DNA from: Candidatus Intestinimonas merdavium
GTDB taxonomy: Bacteria; Bacillota; Clostridia; Oscillospirales; Oscillospiraceae
DNA length: 49,579 bases
Assembly: GCA_019115785.1 (NCBI GenBank)
Contig: DXCX01000070.1
Coordinates: 1 to 49,579 of the forward strand
Reading direction: 5' to 3'
The translations under genes were made by a program, and so were the position numbers. Below the pieces are notes generated by a model. That model was given only the letters and a program-made list of their open reading frames with translations, was not told the DNA's origin and did not search any database. Below, piece by piece: positions 1-7,676 of the stretch. Position 1 is the first letter of the stretch; every line of letters begins with the position of its first letter.

Positions 1-89
1 TTCGCCCGCTTTTAGGGGGCTTGGCTTTGTGCGTCCTTTTTCGGAACGGTACTTAAATTACAATGTTTCAACCTTATCTCCATGGGCAG

Positions 90-129
90 AAAAAAGCCCG
101 CCGCAGAATCTTTCGATTCTGCGACGGGC
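90..129 (-). terminator. Rho-independent terminator of ilvD
   Basis: A 15-bp stem (96-110 with 115-129, one G-U wobble) has a four-base loop and is followed, in the minus direction, by a run of T (complement of A at 90-95). It lies about 55 bases past the ilvD stop codon. Confidence 0.85.
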
Positions 130-184
130 CCATGGGATCAGAGCGGAAAGAAGGTTCCCTTCCATTCTTTTCGTCCAAGAAAAA

Positions 185-1846
185 TTACTCCAGAACGGCA
201 CCCCGGGCGGCGGAGGTGACCAGCTTGGCATAGCGGCGGAGGTAGCCGGTCTGGACCCGGGGCTCGGGACAGACCCACTTGGCCTTCCGGGCGGCCAGGG
301 TGGCCTCGTCCACCAATACGTCGATCTTGCAGTTGGGGATGTCAATGGCGATGGTGTCGCCCTCCTCCACGAAGGCGATGGGCCCGCCCAGAGCGGCCTC
401 GGGGGAGACATGGCCGATGGAGGCCCCTCGGGTGGCGCCGGAGAAGCGGCCGTCGGTGATGAGGGCCACCGACTTGTCCAGGCCCATACCGGCGATGGCG
501 GAGGTGGGATTGAGCATCTCACGCATGCCGGGCCCCCCCTTGGGTCCCTCGTACCGGATGACCACCACGTCGCCGGGGTGGATCTTCCCCTGATAGATGG
601 CCTGGATGGCGTCGTCCTCGCAGTCAAAGACACGGGCGGGACCGGTGTGGACCATCATCTCTTCTGCCACGGCGGACTGCTTGACCACGCAGCCCTCAGG
701 GGCCAGGGAGCCCTTGAGGACGGCGATGCCGCCGTAGGGGGAGTAGGGGTTTTCGATGGGGCGGATGATCTCGGGGTCGGTGTTCTCCACCCCGGCCAGG
801 TTTTCGGCCACCGTTTTTCCGGTGACGGTGATGCCGGAGGTGTCCAGAAGACCCTTTTTGGTGAGCTCCTTCATGACAGCGTAGACGCCGCCGGCCCGGT
901 CCAGGTCCTCGATGTAGGTGTCTCCGGCGGGGGCCAGGTGGCACAGGTTGGGGGTCTTGCGGCTGATCTCATTGGCCATGTCGAAGGAGATCTCGATGCC
1001 GCACTCGTGGGCGATGGCGGGCAGGTGGAGCATGGAATTGGTGGAGCAGCCCAGGGCCATGTCCAGGGTCTCGGCGTTGTGGAAGGCCGCCTCGGTCATG
1101 ATGTCCCGGGGCTTGATGTCCCGCTTCACCAGCTCCATGATCTGCATGCCGGTGTGCTTGGCCAGACGCAGCCGGGCCGACATGACGGCGGGAATGGTGC
1201 CGTTGCCCCGGAGGGCCATGCCAATGCCCTCGGTGAGGCAGTTCATGGAGTTGGCGGTATACATGCCGGAGCAGGAGCCGCAGGTGGGGCAGGCATTGTT
1301 CTCATAGTCCTCCACGCCGGCCTCATCCAGCTTGCCCGCCTTGTAGGCCCCCACCGCCTCAAACATGTGGGAGAGGCAGGAGCGCCGCCCGTCGTTGAGC
1401 CGCCCGGCCAGCATGGGGCCGCCGGAGCAGAAGATGGTGGGGATGTTCAGCCGGGCGGCGGCCATCAGCAGGCCGGGCACGTTCTTGTCGCAGTTGGGGA
1501 TCATTACCAGGCCGTCAAACTGGTGGGCCAGGGCCATGGCCTCGGTGGAGTCGGCAATGAGCTCCCGGGTGACCAGGGAGTACTTCATGCCGATGTGGCC
1601 CATGGCGATGCCGTCGCACACGGCGATGGCGGGAAATTCGATGGGGGTGCCCCCCGCCATGCGGATGCCGGCCTTCACCGCCTCGGCGATCTTGTCCAGG
1701 TTCATATGACCGGGGACGATCTCATTCTGAGAGCAGACCACGCCGATGAGGGGGCGCTCCAGTTCCTCTTTGGTGTAGCCCAGGGCATAAAAGAGGGAAC
1801 GGTTGGGGGCGCGCTCCACGCCCTTGGTCACGTTGTCGCTGCGCAT
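185..1846 (-). CDS. ilvD: Dihydroxy-acid dehydratase
   Basis: IlvD dehydrates 2,3-dihydroxy-isovalerate and 2,3-dihydroxy-3-methylvalerate to the 2-keto acids of valine and isoleucine synthesis, using an Fe-S cluster in the cytoplasm. The 553-residue product is full length. It shows the family signatures [20 protein letters not shown], the cluster-binding PNCDKNVPG (Cys) and [16 protein letters not shown]. The start at 1846 (MRSDNVTKG) is chosen because GAGGAGG lies just upstream; an upstream in-frame ATG at 1924 sits above the predicted promoter. No other ilv gene is adjacent. The gene is divergent from a GntR regulator whose likely operator overlaps the ilvD promoter. A sugar-acid dehydratase role is possible within the IlvD/Edd superfamily, but the sequence reads as a classical IlvD. 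Confidence 0.95.
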   Translation of the reverse strand: MRSDNVTKGVERAPNRSLFYALGYTKEELERPLIGVVCSQNEIVPGHMNLDKIAEAVKAGIRMAGGTPIEFPAIAVCDGIAMGHIGMKYSLVTRELIADSTEAMALAHQFDGLVMIPNCDKNVPGLLMAAARLNIPTIFCSGGPMLAGRLNDGRRSCLSHMFEAVGAYKAGKLDEAGVEDYENNACPTCGSCSGMYTANSMNCLTEGIGMALRGNGTIPAVMSARLRLAKHTGMQIMELVKRDIKPRDIMTEAAFHNAETLDMALGCSTNSMLHLPAIAHECGIEISFDMANEISRKTPNLCHLAPAGDTYIEDLDRAGGVYAVMKELTKKGLLDTSGITVTGKTVAENLAGVENTDPEIIRPIENPYSPYGGIAVLKGSLAPEGCVVKQSAVAEEMMVHTGPARVFDCEDDAIQAIYQGKIHPGDVVVIRYEGPKGGPGMREMLNPTSAIAGMGLDKSVALITDGRFSGATRGASIGHVSPEAALGGPIAFVEEGDTIAIDIPNCKIDVLVDEATLAARKAKWVCPEPRVQTGYLRRYAKLVTSAARGAVLE

Positions 1847-1866
1847 AAAAAATCCTCCTCTGCGTT

Positions 1867-1894
1867 GTATTATTATGCTTGCATTGTCTGACAA
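1867..1894 (-). promoter_or_regulatory. Predicted ilvD promoter
   Basis: Read on the minus strand, TTGTCA (1889-1894) is followed by 16 bases and TAATAC (1867-1872). The -35 box is part of the palindrome at 1883-1895, so a bound repressor would block it. The implied leader is short, with no room for a T-box or an attenuator. Confidence 0.55.
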
Positions 1895-1907
1895 TATCAT
1901 ATAAGAT
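1879..1907 (+). promoter_or_regulatory. Predicted promoter of the GntR gene
   Basis: TTGCAT (1879-1884), 17 bases, TAAGAT (1902-1907). Transcription would start near 1913, only about five bases before the ATG at 1918. This favours the GTG at 1945 as the true start of the regulator. Confidence 0.45.
1883..1895. promoter_or_regulatory. GntR/FadR-type operator ATTGTCTGACAAT
   Basis: This is a perfect 13-base palindrome around a central T. It fits the TNGTNNNACNA operator form typical of FadR-subfamily GntR regulators. It lies between ilvD and the divergent GntR gene, inside the predicted promoters of both, so autoregulation plus control of ilvD is the natural reading. Confidence 0.6.
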
Positions 1908-1944
1908 AGAAGAGAGAATGTCAAGGGAAAAAGGGGGCGGAGGC

Positions 1945-2634
1945 GTGGAGAAGAAGAGTCTGACGCAGCAGACGGCGGAGCGGCTGTATGCCCGGATCGT
2001 GGCAGAGGGTGAGCCTGGGCCGGGGGAGAAGCTGCCCAATGAGCTGGACCTCTCCCAGGAGCTGGGGGTGAGCCGGACCACCCTGCGAGAGGCCATCCGG
2101 GCGCTGGTGACCCAGGGGGTGCTGGAGGTCCGCCGGGGGAAGGGGACCTTTGTATCGGAGCAGGTGGGGGAGATCGAGGACTTTGGCTTTGGGGGTCTGG
2201 AGCGGGTGAAGGGCCAGCTCCGGGATCTTTTCGAGCTGCGGAGCATTTTTGAGCCCCGGGCGGCCAGGCTGGCCTGTCTCCGGGCCACCGGGGAGGAGCT
2301 TTCCGATATTCTGGAAAAGGGGGCGGCGGTAGCGTCCTGTATCCAAAGGGGACAGGACCGGGTGGAGGCGGACGGCGCCTTCCATGCGGCCATCGTTCGG
2401 GCCACCCACAATGAATTCATGGTGCGGCTGCTCCCTCTCATCCACCGGGCGGTCTATACGGCGGTGGGTACCGGAGAGCACGGAGACCGCCTGGCGGCGG
2501 ATACCCTCCGGGACCACGCCCTGCTATTGGAGTTTTTCCGGCGCCGGGACGGCGCCGGCGCTGAGCACGCCATGGCCATCCATATGCGCCACGCCATGGC
2601 TGAGATGGGGCTGGAGCAGAGGAGAGAGGATTGA
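1945..2634 (+). CDS. GntR/FadR-family transcriptional regulator
   Basis: A 229-residue one-component regulator. The N-terminal winged helix-turn-helix spans roughly residues 5-70 ([20 protein letters not shown], then a recognition wing VRRGKGTFV). It is followed by an all-helical FCD effector domain ([15 protein letters not shown], and a metal/ligand-type histidine in [11 protein letters not shown]). FCD regulators usually bind small carboxylates. The GTG start at 1945 follows GGGGGCGGAGG; an ATG at 1918 in the same frame is the alternative. Divergent placement next to ilvD and the palindrome at 1883-1895 suggest it controls itself and ilvD. The effector is unknown; a branched-chain keto acid is only a guess. 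Confidence 0.88.
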   Translation: MEKKSLTQQTAERLYARIVAEGEPGPGEKLPNELDLSQELGVSRTTLREAIRALVTQGVLEVRRGKGTFVSEQVGEIEDFGFGGLERVKGQLRDLFELRSIFEPRAARLACLRATGEELSDILEKGAAVASCIQRGQDRVEADGAFHAAIVRATHNEFMVRLLPLIHRAVYTAVGTGEHGDRLAADTLRDHALLLEFFRRRDGAGAEHAMAIHMRHAMAEMGLEQRRED

Positions 2635-2638
2635 CAAG

Positions 2639-2682
2639 GCGGCGGGAAGATGGCATCTTAAAAGCACCGAGCGCCCTTCCCG
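2639..2682. other. Long-loop inverted repeat after the GntR gene
   Basis: GGCGGGAAG (2639-2647) and CTTCCCGCC (2674-2682) are exact inverted copies separated by 26 bases. There is no T run, so this is not a standard terminator. Its role is unclear. Confidence 0.25.
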
Positions 2683-2714
2683 CCAGGGAGCGGAGCGGAA
2701 CAGGAGGAGACCTT

Positions 2715-2966
2715 ATGATCATGCCATGGAACCGCAGCGAGCTGGCCACGGTTCTCAACCTGGACCAGTGCAGCGACCTCACCCGGGCCCTGGAGGAGGC
2801 GGGGATCGACTGTCATGTAAAGGTGGTGGACCGGACGCTGCACAGTGGGAGCCGGGAGCGAAGCGGGACCCTGTTTCAAGAGCACAGCTGTCAGTATACC
2901 ATCTATGTTCTGCGCCGGGAACTCCAGGCAGCTATAGAGGTCACGGGGCTCACCCCCATCCGGTGA
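2715..2966 (+). CDS. Small conserved hypothetical protein
   Basis: 83 residues beginning MIMPWNRSELATVL, with GGAGGAGA upstream of the ATG. The pattern (WNR near the start, an alpha-beta unit with 'EEAGIDCHVKVVDR', then aromatic 'CQYTIYVLRRELQAA') resembles a group of 70-80-residue cytoplasmic proteins of unknown function scattered through Clostridia, possibly with a DUF2007-like fold. It follows the GntR gene by 80 bases on the same strand and may be co-transcribed. No function can be assigned. Confidence 0.6.
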   Translation: MIMPWNRSELATVLNLDQCSDLTRALEEAGIDCHVKVVDRTLHSGSRERSGTLFQEHSCQYTIYVLRRELQAAIEVTGLTPIR

Positions 2967-3032
2967 TGGGGTGGACGCACTTTTTCAGAAAACCCAGAGG
3001 CATTGGGCCCCAAGGACTCTACCACTGGTCGG

Positions 3033-3061
3033 TTGACGGGGGACGTCCGTCCGGCTAGCAT
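3033..3061 (+). promoter_or_regulatory. Predicted promoter of the TetR-type gene
   Basis: TTGACG (3033-3038), 17 bases, TAGCAT (3056-3061). The spacing is ideal and the -10 box is moderate. It lies 40 bases before the preferred start codon. Confidence 0.4.
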
Positions 3062-3100
3062 GGGGAGCAAAGAAAAAATCCGATGGCGGGAGAGAAGAAG

Positions 3101-3427
3101 ATGCCGGCAAATATGAAAGCCATGATCGCGGAGACCTTTTTCAGCATGGCCAGGGGGAAGAGCATGGATAAGATTACGGTGACCGACCTGGTGGAGCGCT
3201 GTAAGATCTCCCGGCAGACCTTTTATTATCACTTCAAGGACATCATGGATGTTCTGGAGTGGGCGATGGAGGAGACGGTGGGGCGGACCCTGGAGCGGAG
3301 TCTGAAGGTGGGCTCGGACCAGGAGGCCATGGAAATCTTCGTCTCCATGATGCTGGAGAACCGGGACTTTATCCGGCACCTGCTCCACTCCCAGCACAGG
3401 GAGCAGATCGAGCGGATCATCTTTTGA
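3101..3427 (+). CDS. TetR/AcrR-type regulator, apparently C-terminally shortened
   Basis: 108 residues. Residues about 5-50 form a TetR-type DNA-binding domain (MIAETFFSMARGKSMDKITV, then VERCKISRQTFYYHFKD). The rest is the start of the ligand domain, ending abruptly at REQIERIIF. Relatives of the DhaS-like kind run to roughly 180-190 residues, so about the last 70 are missing (family knowledge, length approximate). I see no continuation in another frame after 3427. The start at 3101 has GGGAGAG six bases upstream; the ATG at 3083 lacks a well-placed ribosome site. The next gene is an internally deleted ftsH, so this stretch looks damaged. DNA binding could survive; ligand response probably would not. 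Confidence 0.6.
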   Translation: MPANMKAMIAETFFSMARGKSMDKITVTDLVERCKISRQTFYYHFKDIMDVLEWAMEETVGRTLERSLKVGSDQEAMEIFVSMMLENRDFIRHLLHSQHREQIERIIF

Positions 3428-3557
3428 CAGTCTGCGTTTTTTGTCTATACAGAATGGGAAAAGTGTCAGTGGCGCGGCGGGAGAAGACCTGTTATAAACA
3501 TAGAGTGGAATTATACAGACAACAGGCCGCAGAACGGAAGACGGAAGGAATCATCAT

Positions 3558-4286
3558 ATGAACGAAGTGAAAACACCCAAAAAACCGCTGATCTACTATT
3601 ACGCCATCATGCTGCTCATCCTGCTGCTGTTTAACTTCCTGGCCATGCCCTGGATCGCCCAGCGGCAGATCCAGGAGGTGGATTACGGCACCTTCATGCA
3701 GATGGCAAGGGACAAGGAGATCGGCCAGGTGGAGGTCCAGAAGACGGAAAACCAGATCCTGTTTACCGACAAGGATGAGACCGCCATCTACAAGACCGGC
3801 ATGATGCCGGACCCCGACCTGACCCAGCGCCTTTTTGACTCCGGGGCCAAATTCTCCGGAGAGATCATTCAGCAGACCGACCCGCTGCTGAGTGTTCTGC
3901 TCAACTGGGTCCTGCCCATTGTGGTCTTCGTGGCTCTGGGGCAGTACCTCTCCAAGCGAATGATGAACAAGATGGGCGGACCCAACTCCATGATGTTCGG
4001 TATGGGGAAGTCCAACGCCAAGGTCTATGTCAAGTCCTCTGAGGGGATCAAGTTCTCCGACGTGGCCGGAGAGGACGAGGCCAAGGAGAGCCTCCAGGAG
4101 GTGGTGGACTACCTTCACGACCCCGGAAAATACCGGGAGATCGGCGCCTCCATGCCCAAGGGTATCCTGCTGGTGGGCCCTCCGGGCACCGGCAAGACCA
4201 TGCTGGCCAACTACCTCTACCAGAAGGAGACCATCACCGGCGAGGAGTTTATGGACATCCTGAACCGGGAGGCGTCCAAGGGCTAA
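3558..4286 (+). pseudogene. ftsH: FtsH protease with large internal in-frame deletion
   Basis: FtsH is a membrane-anchored AAA+ zinc protease of about 600-650 residues. This reading frame encodes 242. Present are two membrane segments (about 11-30 and 113-131), the periplasmic/extracytoplasmic insert between them (EVDYGTFMQM...), the linker and the AAA start (DVAGEDEAKESLQEVVDYL) through Walker A GPPGTGKT (207-214). Right after MLA (215-217) the sequence jumps to NYLYQKETITGEEFMDILNR, which is the extreme C-terminus of FtsH. Walker B, the arginine fingers, the HEXXH zinc site and the rest of the protease are gone, so the product cannot be an active protease. The frame, ribosome site and terminator are intact. 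It may be a deletion relic, a membrane decoy that could poison FtsH hexamers, or an assembly collapse. Confidence 0.85.
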
Positions 4287-4327
4287 AAAAAGCAGGCACC
4301 CCATGGCCCATGGGGTGCCTGCTTTTT
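4287..4327 (+). terminator. Terminator after the ftsH relic
   Basis: A 15-bp perfect stem (4291-4305 with 4309-4323), extended by A/T pairs, has a three-base loop and ends in TTTTT. It directly follows the ftsH stop codon. Confidence 0.88.
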
Positions 4328-4422
4328 GGCCATCAGGGGCCGTGCAGACCCCATTACAGGGAATCAAAGAGATGGGAATTGTACGAAAAGAGAAGCTGTT
4401 CCAACGGTTTTTACATACTGCC

Positions 4423-4451
4423 TTGCTTCATTCCACAAATACAGGTATAAT
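4423..4451 (+). promoter_or_regulatory. Predicted promoter of the zinc-ribbon/DUF2085 pair
   Basis: TTGCTT (4423-4428), 17 bases, perfect TATAAT (4446-4451). Transcription would begin near 4458, about 40 bases before the zinc-ribbon gene. Confidence 0.65.
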
Positions 4452-4498
4452 GGGTGCCATCCCCAACAGAAAAAATAGATAGAGGAGGATCTGTGGAG

Positions 4499-4789
4499 AT
4501 GGCATATTGCAAGAGATGCGGCTTCCCCATCGCTGATGGGGCAGCGACCTGTCCGTCCTGCGGCGCCTATCAGAACAACGGCCCCGAAGTGGTGGACAAT
4601 GGAGGGATCGGCTGGGGCATCCTGGGCTGCTGTATCCCCATTGCGGGCCTGGTGCTCTTTCTGGTCTGGAAGGACCAGCGGCCCAGAACAGCCAAGGCTG
4701 CCGGCATCGGCGCCCTGGTGTCGGTGATCCTGGGCGCGCTGTGGTACCTGATCGTCATAGCGATGGGCGTGGGCGCCTCTTTGATGTGA
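4499..4789 (+). CDS. Zinc-ribbon membrane protein
   Basis: 96 residues. An N-terminal zinc ribbon (CKRCGFPIADGAATCPSCGA, residues 4-23, two CxxC pairs) is followed by two hydrophobic segments (about 36-56 and 66-92). Such small ribbon-plus-membrane proteins are common in Firmicutes and generally have no known function. AGGAGG lies at 4483-4488; a GTG at 4493, two codons upstream in frame, is an equally possible start. It is followed within a few bases by the DUF2085 gene, with which it probably forms an operon. Confidence 0.75.
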   Translation: MAYCKRCGFPIADGAATCPSCGAYQNNGPEVVDNGGIGWGILGCCIPIAGLVLFLVWKDQRPRTAKAAGIGALVSVILGALWYLIVIAMGVGASLM

Positions 4790-4792
4790 CCG

Positions 4793-5152
4793 GTGGAGGC
4801 CTGGCTGTACCGGTGGCTGCCCATCATTTTTGGGTGTCACTGCATGGACAGCCGTTCCTTTCATATCCGGGGGAAACGGCTGCCGCTGTGTGCCCGGTGT
4901 ACCGGGGAACTGGCGGGCATCCTTCTGTGTCTGCTGAGCGCGCCCTTCGCTCTGCCGCCAGCGCTGCCTGCCCTAGGGCTCCTGGTCCCCATGGTGCTGG
5001 ACGGTGGAATCCAGGCCCTCACCCCCTATGAGAGCGGGAATCTACGGCGGCTGGTGACAGGGACCCTCTTCGGCTCTGGGCTCACGACCCTGTTTTTACG
5101 CTCCACCGTGTGGACGTTCCGATTTGGGATGGCTTTGGGGGCCTCCTTGTAA
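4793..5152 (+). CDS. DUF2085 family membrane protein
   Basis: 119 residues with the family hallmark CHCMDSRSFHIRGKRLPLCA followed by RCTGELAG, then three hydrophobic segments. The paired Cys/His residues near the membrane suggest metal or redox chemistry, but the family's function is unknown. It starts at a GTG only three bases after the stop of the zinc-ribbon gene, so translation is probably coupled. Confidence 0.78.
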   Translation: MEAWLYRWLPIIFGCHCMDSRSFHIRGKRLPLCARCTGELAGILLCLLSAPFALPPALPALGLLVPMVLDGGIQALTPYESGNLRRLVTGTLFGSGLTTLFLRSTVWTFRFGMALGASL

Positions 5153-5208
5153 AAAGAAAAAGATGGGGGCGTGTCCCGGCCTTTGCCGGGACACGCCCCC
5201 GCCTTTTG
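5153..5208. terminator. Bidirectional terminator between DUF2085 gene and GntP permease
   Basis: A 16-bp perfect stem (5165-5180 with 5185-5200) has loop CTTT. The plus side continues GCCTTTTGTG, and the minus side reads into a T-rich stretch (complement of 5151-5163), so it can serve both converging units. Confidence 0.8.
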
Positions 5209-5225
5209 TGTCAGAGGGAGAGAGA

Positions 5226-5265
5226 AATGGGTCAGTGTCCCGTTCAGCCATGACACTGACCCATT
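5226..5265. other. Second long hairpin next to the terminator
   Basis: Perfect 14-bp inverted repeat (5226-5239 with 5252-5265) with a 12-base loop. There is no T run on either side. It lies between the permease stop and the terminator, so it would form at the 3' end of the permease mRNA, perhaps as a stabiliser. Confidence 0.5.
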
Positions 5266-5303
5266 CCGGGTATATTTTCAGTTGTAAGGTATCTCTGCTG
5301 CCA

Positions 5304-6629
5304 TCAGATCAGCCCGACGATGGCCATGGCGGCGGCGATCAGCGCCAGCACGATGGGGGTGATGACCGTCATGACCAGGACGTGGGGATAGGACTCCTTG
5401 GTGGTCACGCCGCAGACCTGGGCCTCCATGACGAAGGTGGGGCAGTGGGGCAGGGTATCCATGCCCATGGCGGCCATGCCGACGACCTTATAGAGCGCCT
5501 GGGGATTGACGGTGCCGAGGGACATGAACTGGTCGGCCATGGTGCTGCAGAAGATCTGGGTGCCGCTGAGGGAGGCGCCGGTGATGCCGGAGAACACATT
5601 CGTCACGATGACGGCGGAGATATAGGGATTCATCTTGTCCGCCAGCATCATGGCAAAGTCCATAAAGTACTGGAAGCCGGCACAGGCATTGACCACAGAG
5701 GCAAAGCCCATCAGTGCGGCGGTCAGCAGGAGGGGGTTGATGCTGGAGAGGAAACCGGTCACAAGGTCTTCCACGATGTGGCCCTTGAGGTATTTATAGT
5801 TGGTGGCGATGAGGACGATGGCGCCGACGCCCATGGCGGTGTTGATGCCGTCGGAGGCGCTCATGGAATTGGCCAGCACCAGCTTGAGGACGATGATCAC
5901 GATGTAGGGCAGGATGGCCAGCTGGATGGGGGGCAGCTCCTTGCCGCTGATGCTGCCCGCGATCAGTTCGGCGTCACTTTCAGAGGGGACAAAGCCGATG
6001 CCCCGGGCGCGCAGGGAGTTGGAGGCCCAGGTGAAGTAGAAGATACCGAAGCCAAAGGCAAGCACGAGGAGCACGATGGCCATGGTGGGGGCGGCAAAGG
6101 TGGTCACGCCCAGCTTCTCGGAAAGGGCGATGCACAGCATGGAGGGGGCGCCGGGGGTAACCACGTTCAAAACCACAGCGCCATACAGGAAGATGGCCGG
6201 CATCAGCAGCTTGGAGACGTTTGCCTTGCGGAACATGGGGACGGCCACAGGATAGACGGCGAAGATGATGATGAACGCGTTTACACCGCCATAGGCCAGC
6301 AGGAAGGTGATGATGAGGGTGCCGGCCACGGTGGCCTTCACGCCCAGGAAGCCGAACAGGAAGTTTGCGATGGATTCGGCGGCGCCGCTCTTTTTCATCA
6401 GCTCGCTGTAGGCCGAGCCGATGGTGAACAGGAACAGGTAGGAACCGAAGATGCTTCCCAGAGAAGCCGCGTAAGTACCCGTGAGGGTCCCCCAGAAGGG
6501 AAGGGCGCTGCTCACGATCACGATGATGGAACCGACCAGGGACGCCACAAAGCCGTTGATTCCCTTGAAGGTCAGGTAGATCAGGACGGCAACGCCGAGG
6601 ACCATGCCAATGACACTAATGATCTCCAT
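5304..6629 (-). CDS. GntP-family permease
   Basis: 441 residues, about 12-14 hydrophobic segments, of the gluconate/organic-anion permease type (for example SYLFLFTIGSAYSELMKKSG and AYGGVNAFIIIFAVYPVAVP, and VFSGITGASLSGTQ). These proton-coupled carriers sit in the cytoplasmic membrane and take up sugar acids or short hydroxy/keto acids. The ATG has AGAGAGGAAA upstream. It is the last gene of a three-gene operon after the CoA-transferase and the hydrolase. A small carboxylate that is later CoA-activated is therefore the likely cargo (inference). The substrate cannot be read from sequence. Confidence 0.82.
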   Translation of the reverse strand: MEIISVIGMVLGVAVLIYLTFKGINGFVASLVGSIIVIVSSALPFWGTLTGTYAASLGSIFGSYLFLFTIGSAYSELMKKSGAAESIANFLFGFLGVKATVAGTLIITFLLAYGGVNAFIIIFAVYPVAVPMFRKANVSKLLMPAIFLYGAVVLNVVTPGAPSMLCIALSEKLGVTTFAAPTMAIVLLVLAFGFGIFYFTWASNSLRARGIGFVPSESDAELIAGSISGKELPPIQLAILPYIVIIVLKLVLANSMSASDGINTAMGVGAIVLIATNYKYLKGHIVEDLVTGFLSSINPLLLTAALMGFASVVNACAGFQYFMDFAMMLADKMNPYISAVIVTNVFSGITGASLSGTQIFCSTMADQFMSLGTVNPQALYKVVGMAAMGMDTLPHCPTFVMEAQVCGVTTKESYPHVLVMTVITPIVLALIAAAMAIVGLI

Positions 6630-6683
6630 ATTTTTTCCTCTCTTTCTTCTTGTATATGCTCCGCGCTGCGGGGGAACATTACT

Positions 6684-7589
6684 TCAGCGGTAGGCAAAGG
6701 CGGCGACACAGCCCCGCCACTGCATGGGATTTTCAGATGCCGCCATGTGGGTGCAGCCGTAGACCGGCATCAGGGCGGCGTTTGGGATCTGTTCCTTCAT
6801 ATACGCCGCGGTGGCGGGGTGATAGCCGGAACCGGGGTCGGCATAGAGGATCATCACAGGTACATCTATCTGAGGCAAGACCCCGCGGAAGTCCGCCCCT
6901 GCCATGGTGGACCAGTAGTGGTAATTGGCCGCCATGTGCTCCTCTGTGATGTCAACCATCCCCTGGATCAAGGTCTGGGCGATCAGGTCATGCCGGCGGT
7001 CCAGGATGCGCGCGCGCATCTCCTCCTCGGTCCCGAGGGGACGGCAGACCATGGAGTCGCTGTCGGGGAAGAGCAGCCCCTCCGCCACACGCAGCGCAAA
7101 GCGCTTATAGTCCGTGCCGAGCAGCTCCAGATCCTCTTCATACATCTCCCGGGTGTAGCAGCCCTTGTACAGACCCAATGTCCAGCCGTCCTCGTTGATG
7201 AGCTTGGGAGACATGTCGCCAAGGATGATCTTGGAAAGCCTGTCTGTGCCAAACTGCGACACATAGGAGAAGACGACGGCGGCCCCCATGGAATAGCCGT
7301 ACAAAACGACATCGTTCAGCCCCAGGAAGTCCATCAGCGCGCGTACATCTCTGGCGGACTGATGGACCCCCATCTCACCTGCCGCCGGGGTCATGCCGAA
7401 GGCGCGCTGGTCGAACACAATGATCCTGCCGCTGGTCTGCATGGCCTCAATGAAGGGGGCCTGGGACTCGATGGTGCTTCCGAAACCGCAGGCATAGATC
7501 ATAGGCTGGCCGCTGCCAATATCCACATAGTGGAGCTCCGCGCCGTCATAGCCATGGAAGGTCTTTGTTGGAAAGGCAAAACCGCTCAT
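6684..7589 (-). CDS. Alpha/beta-fold hydrolase
   Basis: 301 residues with the alpha/beta hydrolase layout: HYVDIGSGQPMIYACGFGST (oxyanion region), the nucleophile elbow GYSMGA (serine near residue 99), an aspartate in VMILYADPGSGYHPATA and a C-terminal histidine in GCTHMA. A helical cap lies between. The family includes esterases, lactonases and peroxidases. Between a CoA-transferase gene (88 bases upstream) and a carboxylate permease (54 bases downstream) the most economical idea is hydrolysis of an ester, lactone or thioester to give the acid used by the CoA-transferase. The substrate is unknown. Confidence 0.82.
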   Translation of the reverse strand: MSGFAFPTKTFHGYDGAELHYVDIGSGQPMIYACGFGSTIESQAPFIEAMQTSGRIIVFDQRAFGMTPAAGEMGVHQSARDVRALMDFLGLNDVVLYGYSMGAAVVFSYVSQFGTDRLSKIILGDMSPKLINEDGWTLGLYKGCYTREMYEEDLELLGTDYKRFALRVAEGLLFPDSDSMVCRPLGTEEEMRARILDRRHDLIAQTLIQGMVDITEEHMAANYHYWSTMAGADFRGVLPQIDVPVMILYADPGSGYHPATAAYMKEQIPNAALMPVYGCTHMAASENPMQWRGCVAAFAYR

Positions 7590-7676
7590 GTTGTAATATC
7601 ATCCCTTTTTAAGATAAAATTGGAAATGGAAAGTAAATGATATTGCGTTCACTCCTCAATTTGCTCCTGAGGAAGG

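Noticed and set aside
29-1891. Long plus-strand open frame opposite ilvD
   Set aside because: Its Gly/His/Asp/Val-rich translation is the antisense reading of a GC-rich gene; ilvD has full motifs, ribosome site and terminator. The same applies to long frames opposite other genes, for example 5124-7640 +, 30505-32952 -, 32869-34869 +, 37865-39529 + and 11339-12508 +.
1847-1920. T-box or amino-acid attenuator before ilvD
   Set aside because: The predicted leader is only about 15-20 bases, too short for either.
5226-5265. Inverted repeat as an insertion-sequence end
   Set aside because: A single 14-bp hairpin with no transposase or second copy in the window; more likely an mRNA 3' structure.
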